Source: Eucommia ulmoides (Eukaryota; Streptophyta; Magnoliopsida; Garryales; Eucommiaceae). Taken from it: a stretch of 64,000 nt of DNA. The stretch spans positions 6,464,579 through 6,528,578 of the forward strand of contig CM028335.1 of assembly GCA_016647705.1 (NCBI GenBank), given 5' to 3'. Made by a program: the position numbers and the translations under genes. How positions within the stretch are numbered: position 1 is the stretch's first letter; each line of letters opens with the position of its first letter. The notes below the pieces were generated by a model. The model saw nothing but the letters and a program-made list of their open reading frames with translations. It ran no database searches and was not told where the DNA came from. Positions 1 to 12,725 of the stretch are shown piece by piece.

Positions 1-121
1 GTTTGAGAGTAGAACCCGAAATAGGGTTGCCCGACCCAAACTTTATATAATGTTATAATTTTTTTTTTATAGAGCAAGACTTGACTCTGATCCGATCCGT
101 CCCGGTCCATGAACAACTCTA
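1..121. mobile_element. hAT-like element, right end only (cut by window edge)
   Basis: Read on the minus strand, the block ending at 121 starts TAGAGTTGTTCATGGACC and runs into alternating GGGACGG/GGATCGG-type words. This is the usual look of the termini of non-autonomous plant hAT elements. The other terminus and the target duplication lie outside the window, so the family call rests on one end only. Confidence 0.4.
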
Positions 122-1269
122 TCGTCGGAACAAAGTCAATTGGTCTTAAAGATACAATTATAATTAATAACAAAAAATAAAGTAGTTTAAAGAACTTATG
201 ATTTAAGTAAACAAAATCACTAGATTTATTCCACAATATAAGACATACTCTTAAATTTAATAATAACTATGTTAAGAGCACGTGGTAACAAACATTGTAA
301 AACAAAAGTTCATCCATATGTGCAACACGCGTACGAAAACCATTTTATATCATTTCTTAGGGTTAATGTTGTCCCATGTAGCTTGATCGAATTATAGTTT
401 GCCCCTGTTGTATTTTCGTCAATACTTACTTCCATGTAGTTTAAACTTAAGTCCAACTATTAAATATTTAACAAAACTAAGGGTAATTTGATTATTTTAC
501 TTCATGATGATTTTATTATTTTCCTTCAATTAATTCAACAAGGTTTATTTAAAAAGTATCAAAAATTTAAGATTGAAAAGTGTAATTTTGCATTTCTTCA
601 TCTTCTTCCATCGCCACCATTTTCTTCATCTCCTCCACTTTTCTTCTTCATCTTCATCTTCCTCCTTTTACCACCAACACATTGCCTCCAACACATCTTT
701 GTCCACTATATGTGTGTGTGTCTATATATAGAGAGAGATATATCAATATGAGGTTCAGATTGGTAGATCCAAAGCTCAAATCTATATATCTTGATCCTTA
801 CTCAGCTCTATAGATCCGAGTAAGGATCTATAGATCCAAAGCTAGGATATATATAAATATGTATATATATAATATATACAGAGAGAGATAAGATGAGAGA
901 TAGATAGAGAGAGGAAGGGAGAAATAGAAGAGATATGGTGCCAAAAGTGGTGTTGGTGGTTGTCTGGCGGGGATGGTGGTGGTGTGGATATAAGGGTTGT
1001 GTGGTAGATGGATATGGTGGTGGTTTGTGTTGGTTTCACTATGTTTTTTTTCCTATGTTAATATCTTAATAAAATCTACAGATCCAAGTGAATACATTTT
1101 GAATAATTGTTTTCTTACTCATTTATAATTTCGGTGGTGGTGGTTCCCGACGAAGGCCGGTGATGGTAGTCATTTTGGTGGTGGTTCTTGACATAGGCAT
1201 GCTCTATCATGGTAATTGGATACCAAAGTGAACTACTAAATAATATAGCATTTCTATAATACAAGGCTT
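122..1269. other. AT-rich spacer with microsatellites, no gene seen
   Basis: No coding sequence is recognised here. The stretch holds a pyrimidine-rich tract (about 595-670), TG/TA and GA microsatellites (about 705-750 and 845-920), a short palindromic cluster around TAGATCC words (about 765-842), and a GGTGGT-rich tract (about 940-1030 and 1130-1190). The open frames inside it are low-complexity translations. Confidence 0.6.
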
Positions 1270-1978
1270 TTATATAGAACAAATTTTCACTACTTTAATT
1301 AAAAAATAAAAGTAAGTGAAGATCAAATTCACAGAGGTAACAAAATAAGATTGAAACAACATTTTTTTCGTTTCTTGAGCTGAAATTTTGTTGATTATAC
1401 TTTTGTAATCAAGTTCTGGAATCAAATCTTGTTTAATTGATAATATAGCTAATTCATTCAAACTTCTTGCACCATAATTAATCGAACCTATGACTAAAAC
1501 AACTTCAACTTCAAAAATATTCTTTCGGTAGATGCAACTGTGACAGGTATAGTCAATAAGTTCTACAAGCAATCCAAACGTTTGAAAGTTTTAATTCCCT
1601 AGAAGAAAAAATCACAAAAATAAGTAGTTCAATTGTAAAATTACTTTCAATACCTTTAGTTCCCCAAATAACAATTTTCCATCAGACTTCATGTCATGTT
1701 TAATATTTTTCAAGTTTATCACAATAATCTTTCAATTCTCTGTCATTTGCTAAAGCAACCTTCTTAGAATAATATAAATATCCAAACTAGCAAGTGTAAT
1801 TAACTCTGAAAGATGCTTCAATTGATTTAATCACCTTCCTCAACATTGATCATGGTCAAATTGTTTTCTTCTACGAATGATTCGTTTTTCAAGAAAAACG
1901 GGTTCTATATGCAATGAATTTGTAATCTTTTTAGCTTCAATCATAGTAGAGTTAAATCCATTCTATCTAAAGTCCTTA
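1270..1978 (-). pseudogene. hAT transposase C-terminal remnant (dimerisation domain)
   Basis: On the minus strand a 100-residue open frame (1270-1572) contains LNELAILSIKQDLIPELDYK, which closely follows the 'RLNGLAILSIEKD...ELDYK' core of the C-terminal dimerisation domain of plant hAT transposases (TTF-zinc-finger / ZMYM1-like family). Upstream on that strand, up to about 1978, further matching words occur in shifted frames: a STMIEAKKITNSLHIEPVF-type segment and a KRIIRRRKQF segment. Several stops and shifts separate the blocks, so the gene is dead. In intact relatives this domain mediates transposase dimerisation. The copia-1 insertion at 2045 lies just upstream. The N-terminal zinc finger and catalytic region were not found. 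Confidence 0.65.
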
Positions 1979-2044
1979 AAAAACATAACGAGCTATTGCA
2001 AATGAGGTATAGCAACATCACGATGCATAAGTCGGCATGAATGG

Positions 2045-2201
2045 TGTTAATGTAATAATGGGTTTGACCCGCGTGGTCCATTAGGGTAAAATCTTAACCC
2101 CTATTTCTCCTATAAATACCTGTGTATAGCGTTATACTCTATGTATCTTTCTCATAATATCAATAAATGATTCATTCTTCCACGTTTCAATCATCTTAAC
2201 A
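2045..2201 (+). repeat. copia-1 5' LTR (157 bp)
   Basis: The repeat starts TGTTAATG and ends CTTAACA. It contains a CTCCTATAAATACC TATA-type promoter box (about 2107-2121) and an AATAAATGA motif near its 3' end that may serve polyadenylation. It pairs with 16599-16754. Confidence 0.92.
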
Positions 2202-3080
2202 TGATATCAATAAAAAGTCTTTCCTGGACCTGTTCTTAATAAAATTTTCGCAACCCTAACACTTTTGCCGCCGCCGCCCATATTCTCCCGAGACTTTCGT
2301 TGCTACTGCAAGTTTCATCCTTTCTCCGATATCAACAATCATCACACCACCGAATTCGTCTTGCATAGACGAACATAACGCCACCAAAATCACTGCCACC
2401 GAAGTCCAAATGTGCTCTCACGCGCTTCCAACAGCCAGCAGTACCACCACTCTTCACCGTCTCGGATTTTGGGCTCTACCGCCTCACCCAAAGCTCTAAA
2501 TTCACCTCACGATATACCATTGAAACCGTCTTGATGAGACGATTCCAAAAATGTAAGGCTCATCACTAGGTTACTGTTCACGCACCCTTACGCGCGGAAA
2601 ATAGGTGGCGCATCAGATCCACGTGCAACATTCCTTTGCCTTCTGCCCACCAGTTGCCACGTCAGCCCTAAAAGCCCAGTCAGCAATCCACGTTAGCTCC
2701 AACTTAACACCTAGTTAGCGTCACGTTATCGTTGACCAGTGCCACATCATCGTTGACGTGTGCCATCTCAGCGACACGTCATCGCCACCTCAACACCAGT
2801 TAGTGCTACATCAGCGTTGACCAGTACTACATCAGCGTTGACCGCCTGCCACGTCAGCGTCCTGCTGTCTCCTCAACACTTGTCACGTCATCTGTACCTT
2901 CTTTGTCCTGGTTCAGGCCTTTATTGATTGGTTTTCTGCAAACTTGGATCAGTTCCTGTTTTCTTTTTTTTACATTCTGAATATATTTCTGGCCTCCGTT
3001 TTCTGATTTGGTAATCACAAAATATACTTCCTTCTTTATTTAAGTGTTTTATACACCGCTTCACCTTCTATTTTGCTCCT
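2202..3080 (+). other. copia-1 untranslated leader with primer-binding site and ACGT-motif array
   Basis: The leader begins with a degenerate match to the initiator-Met-tRNA primer site (TGATATCAATAA against TGGTATCAGAGC). From about 2651 to 2895 it carries a dense array of degenerate CACGTCA/GCGTTGACC words. The same kind of array is found in the leaders of copia-2 and copia-3. No open frame is recognised. Confidence 0.75.
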
Positions 3081-4121
3081 ATGGCTGAATCTGATGCATA
3101 TCGGGTTATCACTACTATTCTGAATTAAACTAATTATGTCGTATGGGCTCAAGATATGTCTAATTTTCTCTGTGGATGATGATTGTGACGTCTCGTGATT
3201 GGAGATATCACTAAACCCGAGCAGACGGACAACGAAGATAAGGCCAAATACATTGGCCGTCTAGAGGAATGAGATAGCAAAAATCACCAGATTTTCACAT
3301 GGTTCCGTGCTACTATCATTCCAGAGATCAAACTTCAATTTGGTACAATTCTGATAGCTAAAGAAGTTTGAGATTTTCTCTAGGACCACTATACCAAGGC
3401 AGACATCTCGAATCGGTATCGCCTTCTCTCCACTCTCCATAGTATGCACCAGGAACCTGGGCAAACCGTCAATAGTTTCCTATGCCAGATGACTATCATG
3501 TGGGATCAGTTGGCTATCACTGAGGCAACCTGGGAATGCACAAAAGACGCCACCATTCATGCCAAATATCGAACAGAGACACGCATTATGCAATTTCTAA
3601 TAGGCTTGAGGGAATAATTTGAGCCTATACGAGCTTCAATCCTTTACCGGGGCACGCTAGTTTCTCTAAACAATGTCTGTTCTGATCTACTTAGTGAGGA
3701 AACTCGTTTTGCGACACTACAAAGCTCACATACAGATGTTTCCCTAGCAGCTCCAGTTGCTCCTACAGCACCAGTTACTCTTGCAACACCAGGAGGGAAG
3801 CCAAACCCATCCCAGAAGTCCTTATACTGCAAGTATTGTTATTCATAAGGGCACGAATTGCTCAAATGTCTTTCTCGCCTGTGTAAGGTTTGCAAAGAAC
3901 CGGGCCACTATCTTGCAGACTGTCCTAAACTTCCATCTAACAATCAGTTAAATGGGAACCAATATTGCTCTCGAGGCTCTCGCAATCGGTCCTATTTCAA
4001 GCCAAATAATGTTGTTGTTGTAGCCACTGATGCTACACCAACTTCATCCAACTCACCACCTGATTGGAGTGGTTTTTACACCGCGCTTACTGAGACTCTA
4101 AATAAACTGGTAAAAATGTAG
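3081..4121 (+). pseudogene. copia-1 gag pseudogene
   Basis: The reading starts at ATG 3081 (MAESDAYRVITTIL) and continues through a YVVWAQDM block typical of copia gag N-termini, but in-frame stops occur within the first 20 codons and repeatedly after that. The C-terminal part (3858-4121) retains a CCHC zinc knuckle, C-x2-C-x4-H-x4-C, within CKVCKEPGHYLADC, the nucleocapsid RNA-binding motif. In a working element Gag forms the virus-like particle. Here only fragments could be made. Confidence 0.85.
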
Positions 4122-4123
4122 TC

Positions 4124-6008
4124 ATGTCAATTACACCAGGTACATCTCGATGGTATTTTGATTATGCCTGTTGCAATCACATGACATCTGATTCCTCTAT
4201 CTTTTCTTCTAAAACCTGTGATGAGCATGCACCTACTATTTACACTGCTAATGGATTAAATATGTTGGTCAGCCATACTGGACATGTTGACAGTTCTCAT
4301 TTATCTCTTCCTAATACATATTTGGTCCCTAAGCTTACGCTCAACTTTATATCTGTTGGACAATTATGTGATCTTGGACTTGATTTGTATTTTTCTTCTA
4401 CTGGTTGTCATGTGCAGGACCCTCAGACAGGAAAACTCATTGGGACTGGCCGTAAAGTTGAATGCTTCTTTGAGCTCACTCACCTCCAAGTCCCATCCTT
4501 ATCATCACCAAACTAATCAGCCACATCCATCCCAAGACTCTCACCCGTGGAATTGTGGCACTCTTGGTTAGGTCACACGTAATCCAGTTGCCTTTATTCT
4601 CTTATTTCTAGTGGTCAGTTAAGTTCATTTCAGCATGAGTCTTTCTATTGTATTCATTGTAAACTTGCAAAATAACCAACTTTACCTTTTAATGAGAGTC
4701 AGTCTGTTTCCCTTGCACTTTTGATTTAATACATTCTGATGTTTGGGGGCCTTCTTCTCATGAAATAATGGGTGGTGCTCGCTATTTTGTTATATTTGTG
4801 GATGATTATTCTCGATATACATGGTTGTTTCTTATGAAAAACAGATCTGAATTATTTCAAATATATTCTGATTTTTCTTCTATAGTTCAAATTCAATTAT
4901 CTCGAAATATCAAAGTTTTTCGCTCAGACAATACAATGGAATACAAAAACCGTGCTTTTTCTAAACCTACTTCACAAAAATGGAACTCTTCCCCACCACT
5001 CGTGTCTTGGAACCTCCCAACAAAATAGACGAGTCGAACGCAAACATAGACACATTCTTGACACCGTTTGTGCTCTACTCATTTCTTCTTCATATCCTGA
5101 GCGCTTCTGGGGTGAGGCTGCCTTAACCGCAGTGTACATAATCAACCGTGTTCCTTCCGCCATAATCCAAAATCAGTCCCCATTTGAGTGTCTTTTCGAT
5201 AAGCCTCCTAATTACTCTGAACTCAAAGTCTTTGGTTGCGTTTATTTTGTTCTTCTTAAACCACATGAACATAACAAATTGGAACCAAGGGCTCACCTAT
5301 AGTATTTCATTGGATATGGTATTGAACATAAGGGGTATCAGTGTTGGGATCCTATTTCTAAAACTCTTCGTATCTCTCGTCATGTCTTTTTTTGAGAACT
5401 TCAAATGTTCTATTCCTTATGGTCATTTGACATTTCTACCATCCCTAAATCCAGATTTTTTACTGATCCATCTATTGAGTTATTTTATGAGGACCCAGTT
5501 TCAGGTATTGTTTAGTCTACCTTTGACCCACCAACTGATTTCACCCCTCTAGATCTAGTTCCAGCTCCAGAATCGCTAGCTGACCTCACCTCTCCGACTC
5601 AATCAGTTTTTCTTGAGGATATTCCTATGTCTAATGAGTCTGCATCGACTTCCTCTGAAGGCCATCCTCCAGATCCACCCCAGCAGATCTACCAGGGTAA
5701 CTCATCGCCCCTCTCATCTCTATGATTTCTATTGTTTTTCTACTATACTTCATTTGCATGAGCTTCAATACTATAAGGAGGCTAGTACTAATCCTCTTTG
5801 GCAAAAAGCAATGGATGAATAACTTTAGGCCCTAGCCAAAACTCATACTTGGGATATCGTGGATCTGCCTCCTGGGAAAACTCCTATTGGGTGCAAATAA
5901 GTGTTTAAGATCAAGATGCTTTCTGATGACTCTATTGACCGATATAAAGTCCCACTTGTTGGTAAAGGCTTCGCTCAAGAATATGGCATTGACTATGAAG
6001 AGACTTTT
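4124..6008 (+). pseudogene. copia-1 pol pseudogene, 5' part (protease, integrase, start of RT)
   Basis: The protease region opens at 4124. The active-site segment reads WYFDYACCNHMT, where related copies have DSA/DSV, so the Asp is kept but the next residue is changed. A degraded WHS-x-LGHT block (about 4553) and an H/C zinc-finger remnant precede the integrase core, which shows LIHSDVWGP-like and FRSDN segments (about 4730-4935) and the ERKHRHILDT segment (about 5040). Stops and frameshifts are frequent (for example TAG after GTSQQN, about 5025). The RT frame is interrupted at codons for E-E-T-F by the gypsy-type insertion at 6009 and resumes at 15299. Confidence 0.87.
5619..6008 (+). repeat. 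390-bp pol segment, copy 1 (duplicated at 12336-12725)
   Basis: This stretch of copia-1 pol recurs nearly unchanged, with exactly the same length, at 12336-12725, where it sits inside the nested element directly before its second LTR. The copy begins at the shared word ATATTCCTATG and ends at the target duplication (CTTTT here, CCTTT in copy 2). Confidence 0.93.
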
Positions 6009-6537
6009 TGTGAGACCCCGATTTTTTTAAAATACAAATAATTTTTGTTGCATTTTTATAATATTTCAAAAATAGCGGGGCGGGTTTCAAAAATTAAGCT
6101 GTGATTTAAAAGTTAGGGGACCAAATTGCAAATGTTTAGAACATTAAAATAAAACTTGATGTTTAACTAAAATAAAGGGGGTTAAGTGCAATTATACACT
6201 TTTAGAGCGCGAAGCGGTGGAAATAGCGGTGAGGAGAGGGGCCAGGTGGCCGGCTTCTAGGATATGCATACACACATATATATACATGCAGAAATATAGA
6301 GAAAAATGGGAGAAGAATCGAGAAGGGAAGAGAGAGAGGGGTTCGCCGGTATGGGTTCCGGTTGTCCGTTGTCGGTGTCGCCGCCAGTGAGGGAATGTGC
6401 AGATGGAGTGGGTATGTGAGAGCGTGGGTGTGTATTTTGTTCGTTGGTCAGTGTATCGTCGGCAGTGTGCCCGTCGTCGACAGTGACTGTGTGTGTGTGT
6501 GTGAGAGTGTGTCGGCTGGACCAAAACCAGAAAACAG

Positions 6538-6582
<45 letters not shown>

Positions 6583-8648
6583 AGAGAAAGAAGAGAGAGG
6601 GGAGAAAGTTCGGCAGTCGGCAAGGAGCGGTTGGTGAGTGAGGTCGTTTGGTAGTGGGTGTCCATTCGATCAGTGCTGTTCCGGCGTCACCGGCGTATGT
6701 GGGTTGTTGATCATCGACGACGTTGTGTGTGTTGTGTCGGCGAGAACCCAGCAAAATAGAAACAGGAACGGCGTGTGTGCATGGGTGAGGGTGATCGTTG
6801 GTGTAGGTTAGCCGGTGGTGACTGTGCATTTATGTGTTCTGGGTGTGTGTGTTTGTGATCCAACCATTTGTGTGTGTGTGTATACTGTTCAACTGACGTG
6901 GGTTTGTGTGGGAGACCGTCGGTTTGGCCGGTGAATGTGTATGTGGGCGTGGGTGGACAGGAGGTGGTCGCCGGCGGTCGGTGAAGGAGGAGTGAGAGAG
7001 GGGTCGGCGGCAGACGTGGTTGGAAGAAGGAAGAAGAACAAAAACAGGGGAGAGAGAAAGATAATGGGCTGAGGCAAGATGGGAAACAGGAAAAGAGAGA
7101 AAAAAAAAAAAAAAAAAAAGTGGGAAAATTGCAGAAACCACCCCATGAAAATCCAAAACTCATTTCGTGGTCACCAAACGTTTCGAAAATAGATTAAGCT
7201 TCAATCGATTATTAATTCTCGTTAAATTAAATTTTAGTTAGTATTACAAATCCTAAAATCATAATAATTTCATGACGATTAATTAATTTTAAGTACGTGG
7301 TACATAAAATTAGTAACGATTCGGGATATAGGGTCTGCATTGTATGATTAGGATGTTTTAGATAAGATATTAATTTAGACTCTGCCACTATTAGGTTCGC
7401 AGGCACTGATGTCCAGATAGAGTGCGGTCAGTGTCAGTTTTGCAAAACGGATATCGAGGTAAGTATACTATCTTCTTACCAAACTATTTTCTATATATAT
7501 GAGATGACATTTGTGATTACCTAAACTGTATGAATCTATAAATGATATGGATCAAGCAAGATTTGAGTGAGTTGGTAAACTGGATTTTCGGAAGATTTCG
7601 ATAGTTTTCGAAAAGAAGTTGAGAATGAATTTTTATTTGATTTGATGAGATTAGACGGTGTTTTTAAAATAAAATAGGAAACATCTATTTTTCTAAAATG
7701 TCGGGTTTTTCTAAAAAATAAGGGGTGGAAAAGTGGTTTGATAGAATCGAACGTTTTCTTTAAAAGGAAATGCGAAATATGATTTTTGGATTTAAAAGTT
7801 GGTTTTGAGGAAAAGAGATAGACGTAGTGATTTGACGATGTTGAGTAAACGATTTTTTATAGAGTTATGATTCGATGATGCTATATTTGATTTGACGATG
7901 CCATAATTGTTCTCCCCGAAAGGGGTGTGGTTTCTCCCCGTAAGGGGTGTGGATTCTTCTCATGGGATATGGATGTCTCTTCCCGTAAGGGGTGCGGATT
8001 ATATTTCTCCCCAAAAGAGGTGTGGATATTTCGTAGGAAGGCATTCCTACGGATGTTAGGGTACCGTTGCAACTCCCGATCGTGAGGTTAAAACGATCAC
8101 TATGGCTAGCCAGTGTGTGTGTTGTGGTGGAGTGGGGTGTTTGAGATGTGTGTTTGAGGTGTGTGTTTGAGATATGGTATTTTACTTATATTGGATTATT
8201 TATTATTTATTATGGTGATCGGTATGATTTTACACTAGATGGAACTTATCTATATCGTTTAATTTTCACTGCTTATATACTTATGCTTGATTCATATTTA
8301 ATTATGAAAATATTTAGAATGTGTCATTATTTTAAAAATGTTTTACTAAGAAAGCAGTATACTCGCAGGTACAACAGCTAGGAGTCGGTCCCCCACTGGC
8401 ACTAGGTAGAGCTATGTGATGGAGTCATATAGGCGATTGATAGAAGCTGTCAAAGGCGAACCTATAAAAGGTTCATGGATAAATACTTTCAGTTCATAAA
8501 TAATAGGACGGGCGTGTCCCCCATAATAGATGTTTATATTATTAAGTGTATGTATAGTTTATTTCATTAGTTTATTTGGGATTTTGGTGATGTCATGTTG
8601 TAGTTACGCCAGCCTCAGGATGACGGGTGACCGGGACGGGTTGTGACA
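6009..8648 (+). repeat. Gypsy-type LTR 1 (2640 bp)
   Basis: It begins TGTGAGACCCCG and ends TTGTGACA. Inside are a roughly 43-base poly(A) run (about 6538-6581), a long GT-rich tract (6480-6960), and about four hairpin-forming CTCCCCGTAAGGGG-type motifs (7912-8027). It also contains a block around AACTCCCGATCGTGAGG that is conserved in the solo LTR at 38284-40833. The antisense open frames of up to 190 codons here are translations of poly(A) and GT-rich DNA, not genes. Confidence 0.92.
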
Positions 8649-11600
8649 ATTTTGGTATCAGAGCTTAGGTTATAGGTTCTGTAGACTTGTCAGTTGATGT
8701 GTCAGTGAAGGACCGTGAGATAGGAAGACGTGCCAGTAGTCTAGTCAGTAGAGAACATGAGATAGGGTACAGATAGGTGAGTTTAGTACGTAAGTGCTAC
8801 AGTAGTTAGTGTATTGGCATCGTACTTGGTTGATTGACTCATTGGTAAGTTGTGATGTGACAAAATGGTGATATTGACCGTCGGTGGAATGCGAGCGATA
8901 CTGTGTTGTTGGTAGTGGTACTGGAGGATCATAATTGCGAGAATAGTAGTAGTTTGGAATGTGTGATTTATAACTGGGGAATAACTATATTACTTGACGT
9001 TGAGGACTATTCGTAGCACTTAATATGTAGTTGTTATATTACTAGATAGTATAGCAAAATACATTTAAGTCAGATTATGAAAATAAGAGGAGAATTCGTG
9101 TTAGTTGAAATTTTGAACGTGAGAAAACTGTGGCGATGGTGAACAAGCATTTAATGTGGTAATACACTCTAGGTTGGCAGGCATAACAACAATTTAAGGA
9201 ACTAGTAAATATGATAAACGTAATAGAAAATGATATGTGGGAAATTGCCAAGAGTTGTGGGTTCGTGACGATAGTAGGTATGCATAAATTTAGTCCTTTC
9301 CGTAGGAGTAATATAAAGTTGTCGGTGGTTTGTTTCAAAGAAAAAAAAATTACTTTCCAAATCCGGGATGAATTAAGTTTGTCTTTTTGGAAAAGATGAA
9401 ATCATCACCATAGTCAAATTGATAGTTGGCTAAATATAATTGTGTTAATAAAATATGGGAACTTGGAATTTTAATTATAGCTTTGGGACTTTAAAGATGG
9501 ACGCCGTTGAGTAGAAAAATGAGTGAATCAATTTGAAGTAAAAGAGTGATTGTATTTAGTTGCATTTCATACTTTCCGTTGTAAAAAAATTAAAAAAATA
9601 AATAAATAAAAAATAAATAAAATAAAAATAAAGATAAAAATTTATTACTGAGAGTTGGGAATTAGAGTGAGTTAGTTTTAGGTATAGGGAGTCTCTGTGG
9701 GAGAAGCTGTGTGCAGGAGAAATTATGTGACGGCTCTAGGAAATCGGGTCGTTACAATAGATTAAACTGTTAACATATGATTTACTTGGACCTGATGTTT
9801 ATCCTCATAAAGACTTGGTGTTATTGGTAACTCATCGGTTAGAATTGATTGTTTGTTTAATCAACTGCGAAGGGTCAGGGTGTTAGATTTTGAATAGGAT
9901 ATTACCAGTTGGAGGTTAGGGACTGCGACGTGGTGAAAACGGTGATCCGGTCGAGAGTAGAGAAGAGCATGTAGGATATCTCTAGATTGTATTGTTGATC
10001 CTGCAAAAAAAACAATTGTATGTCAAGTACAATAGAGGTGAGTTTTGGTAGGATCGAGTAGTAAATTCGGGACGTGTGGTCTTGAGAAATAGTGTTTAAG
10101 TAAATTCAAAGGAAGTTAAAGCTATGGTTTGATGAGAAAGGCCGAAAAGTGTAACAGGAACTCAAAACTTTTGGAGTTGGCAGTAATTGTAGTTGCTTTG
10201 ACATTTTAGTAACTTTATCTGTATGATGGAATTTGTGGGATATGCACCGACCACTAAACTCAAGAATAGTTGCTTAGTCGAGAGCAAAATCTGAGGTTGA
10301 GGCGTTGAATAAAATTGATTAAATATTACAATCGTACCATCCATTATTATTCAAGAAGGGCCAGTGTTGTAGCGGATGCTTGTGGTCGGAAATCGGTAAG
10401 GTGATTGTTCATATTAACTTATGGATTGAGTTGAGACCCTTGTAAGATTCATGGGCGGTTGGTCAGATGGCAACGCTGTTTGAAATTTTGATTTTGAAAT
10501 TGGTATTGATTGATTGCATTGTAGAAATGAAGTAGTTGGATGTCCGGTTAATAAGGTTTAGCAATGCAGTGGGAATTGACTGTAGAGCTGACTAGCGTGT
10601 CAAAAATGATGACGAAGTTTTGAGGAATGGAAATAAAATGTGTAGTTTTAATAATGTCAATTGACGGAAGAAACCTTAAAAGAGGTTCATAGAACAATAT
10701 ACTCAATACCTAGGTAATACTAAACTATTGAGATTGTGTGAGTATTATTAGTAGATTAGAATGGAAATGGGAAAGCACAACGTTTGTGTTAGGTGATTTG
10801 GTTGGTAGTAAAGTTAAGGTTGAATAGAAATATCTAAGTGGATTATTGTAGCTTTGACTTATTCCAGAAAGGAAAGAGGAGAGTAGTTCAAGGAATGTTT
10901 TTTTGATGTGTATGCCCAGTATATATTGACTGGACTGTTCGATTACATGAAGCACTGGTTTCATGCAAATGTCAAATAAAGTTAGGATAAAATAATAATA
11001 ATAATTATTATTTTTTATCAAAAGTAAGGATTAGTTGGATTATACGTTTGATAAAGATTAGGGGCTCCTAGATTAAAATCTAGCATATGTCGATAAATTA
11101 TTAAATTCGATTGATCGGTGATTCAAAATTTTTGGGAATTGGAAGTTGACACCTTTTCGGTAATCAAAGTGGTACTATATAAAGCGTTGTATGGAAAGAA
11201 TGTATGACTTCAGTCAAATAAATTGAGCCGAGATAGGAAAATGGAAAATTATCGAAAATTGGAGACAGCTGGTGGGGTTATTTTTTTTTAGGGAAAAAAA
11301 AAAAAAAAACTCGATTAGATGTATTAATTTACTATTAATTATTAGGCGAAGTCAGCATGTGAGGACATTGAGATCTCATAAAGATAGGATAATTTGAATT
11401 ATTCCGAATAACTTTTGTGAAGTATTAAAAATTTTGTAGCTGGGATATAGTTAGGTACTTTGACTCATATTTATATGTGTTTGAAGCATGAATGGGCAGA
11501 CTGAAATATAATCAAAGTGCGTGGCTTTGTTAGGGACTTAATTAAATGTGGAGACATGAAGGGAATTCTTATAGATAACCCGCTTGATGTATTTTGAGAC

Positions 11601-11717
11601 GTAGTGTTGTGGGTTGGGTAGTATCTATGTGTTTGGAGAAGTATTTAGATGATTTCAACGTGATTTGAAACGTATCTATATGGTTTTGGCGTATAGCGAG
11701 AAAAAAAATAAAAAAAT

Positions 11718-11770
<53 letters not shown>

Positions 11771-12286
11771 TTAGTTAACGTTAGATTGTGATACTAATTA
11801 TAAGTTGTTTTCAAGAATATTGAAAATTTTGATGTGATTAGTGTGATCAATGATTATTAGCCCACGGGCCAGTTCACGAGGGATTGGGGTTAGCGATTGC
11901 TTAAGAAAGTAGTTGCGGGTATTGTTAAAATATTGAATGGGGATATTGCTGTGAACTGGTTGCCTGGAACAGTTAGACAAGATGGATAAAGGTGAGAAAA
12001 TTATTGAAGTCGCGGACCTGCTGAAAATTGATTCTTTGACAGTTGGCTGTCTGTGTTAGGTGTGATTGACCAAGTGCACCCCGTTGGTTGGTTATTGGAT
12101 ACAATGTGACCCACGACAAATAGAATTGTTGCAATATGGAGAAATGATTTGACGATTACAAACTTATGGGTGATTCGCGATCATGAGACCCTGCATAGAG
12201 ACTAATTATTCTAAAATGAAGTGGGACTAACATAATTATGTGGTGCGCGTCTGACGTATTATTATGTTGGAAAAAAATAAAAAATA

Positions 12287-12335
<49 letters not shown>
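8649..12335 (+). other. Interior of nested gypsy-type element, decayed, no coding capacity
   Basis: After the primer site (8653-8664) no frame longer than about 100 codons is seen, and none resembles gag or pol clearly. Two short stretches loosely recall gypsy integrase DNA (about 11170-11235 and 11440-11510), but their order is reversed relative to intact elements. An (AT)n run lies at about 11720-11766 and the segment ends in (TAA)n at 12283-12337. Confidence 0.6.

Positions 12336-12337
<2 letters not shown>
12283..12337 (+). repeat. (TAA)n microsatellite at a rearrangement junction
   Basis: A run of TAA/ATA triplets directly abuts the duplicated copia segment. The junction word AATATTCC here and GATATTCC at 5618 share ATATTCC, so the breakpoint shows microhomology. 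Confidence 0.9.
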
Positions 12338-12338
<1 letters not shown>

Positions 12339-12725
12339 TTCCTATGTTTGATGAGTCTGCATCGACTTCCTCTGAGGGCCATCCTCCAGATCCACCCGTG
12401 CAGATCTACCAGGGTAACTCATCGCCCCTCTCATCTCTATGATTTCCATTGTTTTTCTACTATATTTCATTTGCATGAGCTTCAATCCTATAAGGAGGCT
12501 AGTACTAATCCTCTTTGGCAAAAAGCAATGGATGAATAACTTTAGGCCCTAGCCAAAACTCATACTTGGGATATCGTGGATCTGCCTCCTGGGAAAACTC
12601 CTATTGGTTGCAAATAGGTGTTTAAGATCAAGATGCTTTCTGATGACTCTATTGACCGATATAAAGTCCGACTTGTTGGTAAAGGCTTCGCTCAAGAATA
12701 TGGCATTGACTATGAAGAGACCTTT
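12336..12725 (+). repeat. 390-bp copia-1 pol segment, copy 2 (inside the nested element)
   Basis: This is a near-identical, equal-length copy of 5619-6008, including the coding stretch for G-K-T-P-I-G to D-Y-E-E-T. It carries the unmutated target duplication CCTTT at its 3' end, directly before LTR 2. The open frames in it are copies of the same pol fragment. Confidence 0.93.

Noticed and set aside
6192..7163. Several overlapping open frames of up to 190 codons on the minus strand within LTR 1 (and their equivalents at 12974-13873)
   Set aside because: They translate poly(A)/poly(T), GT/CA and GGTCGG-type low-complexity DNA of the LTR, shift frame between the two LTR copies, and show no protein family features.
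8653..8664. TGGTATCAGAGC words (also 31385-31397 inverted, 55243, 55539) considered as tRNA gene pieces
   Set aside because: They are single 12-base matches directly after LTR ends, i.e. primer-binding sites; no cloverleaf surrounds them.
11176..11510. Words resembling gypsy integrase (ALYGK-like and DGQTE-like)
   Set aside because: They are short, carry stops and lie in reversed order compared with intact integrases, so they were not annotated as a pol gene.
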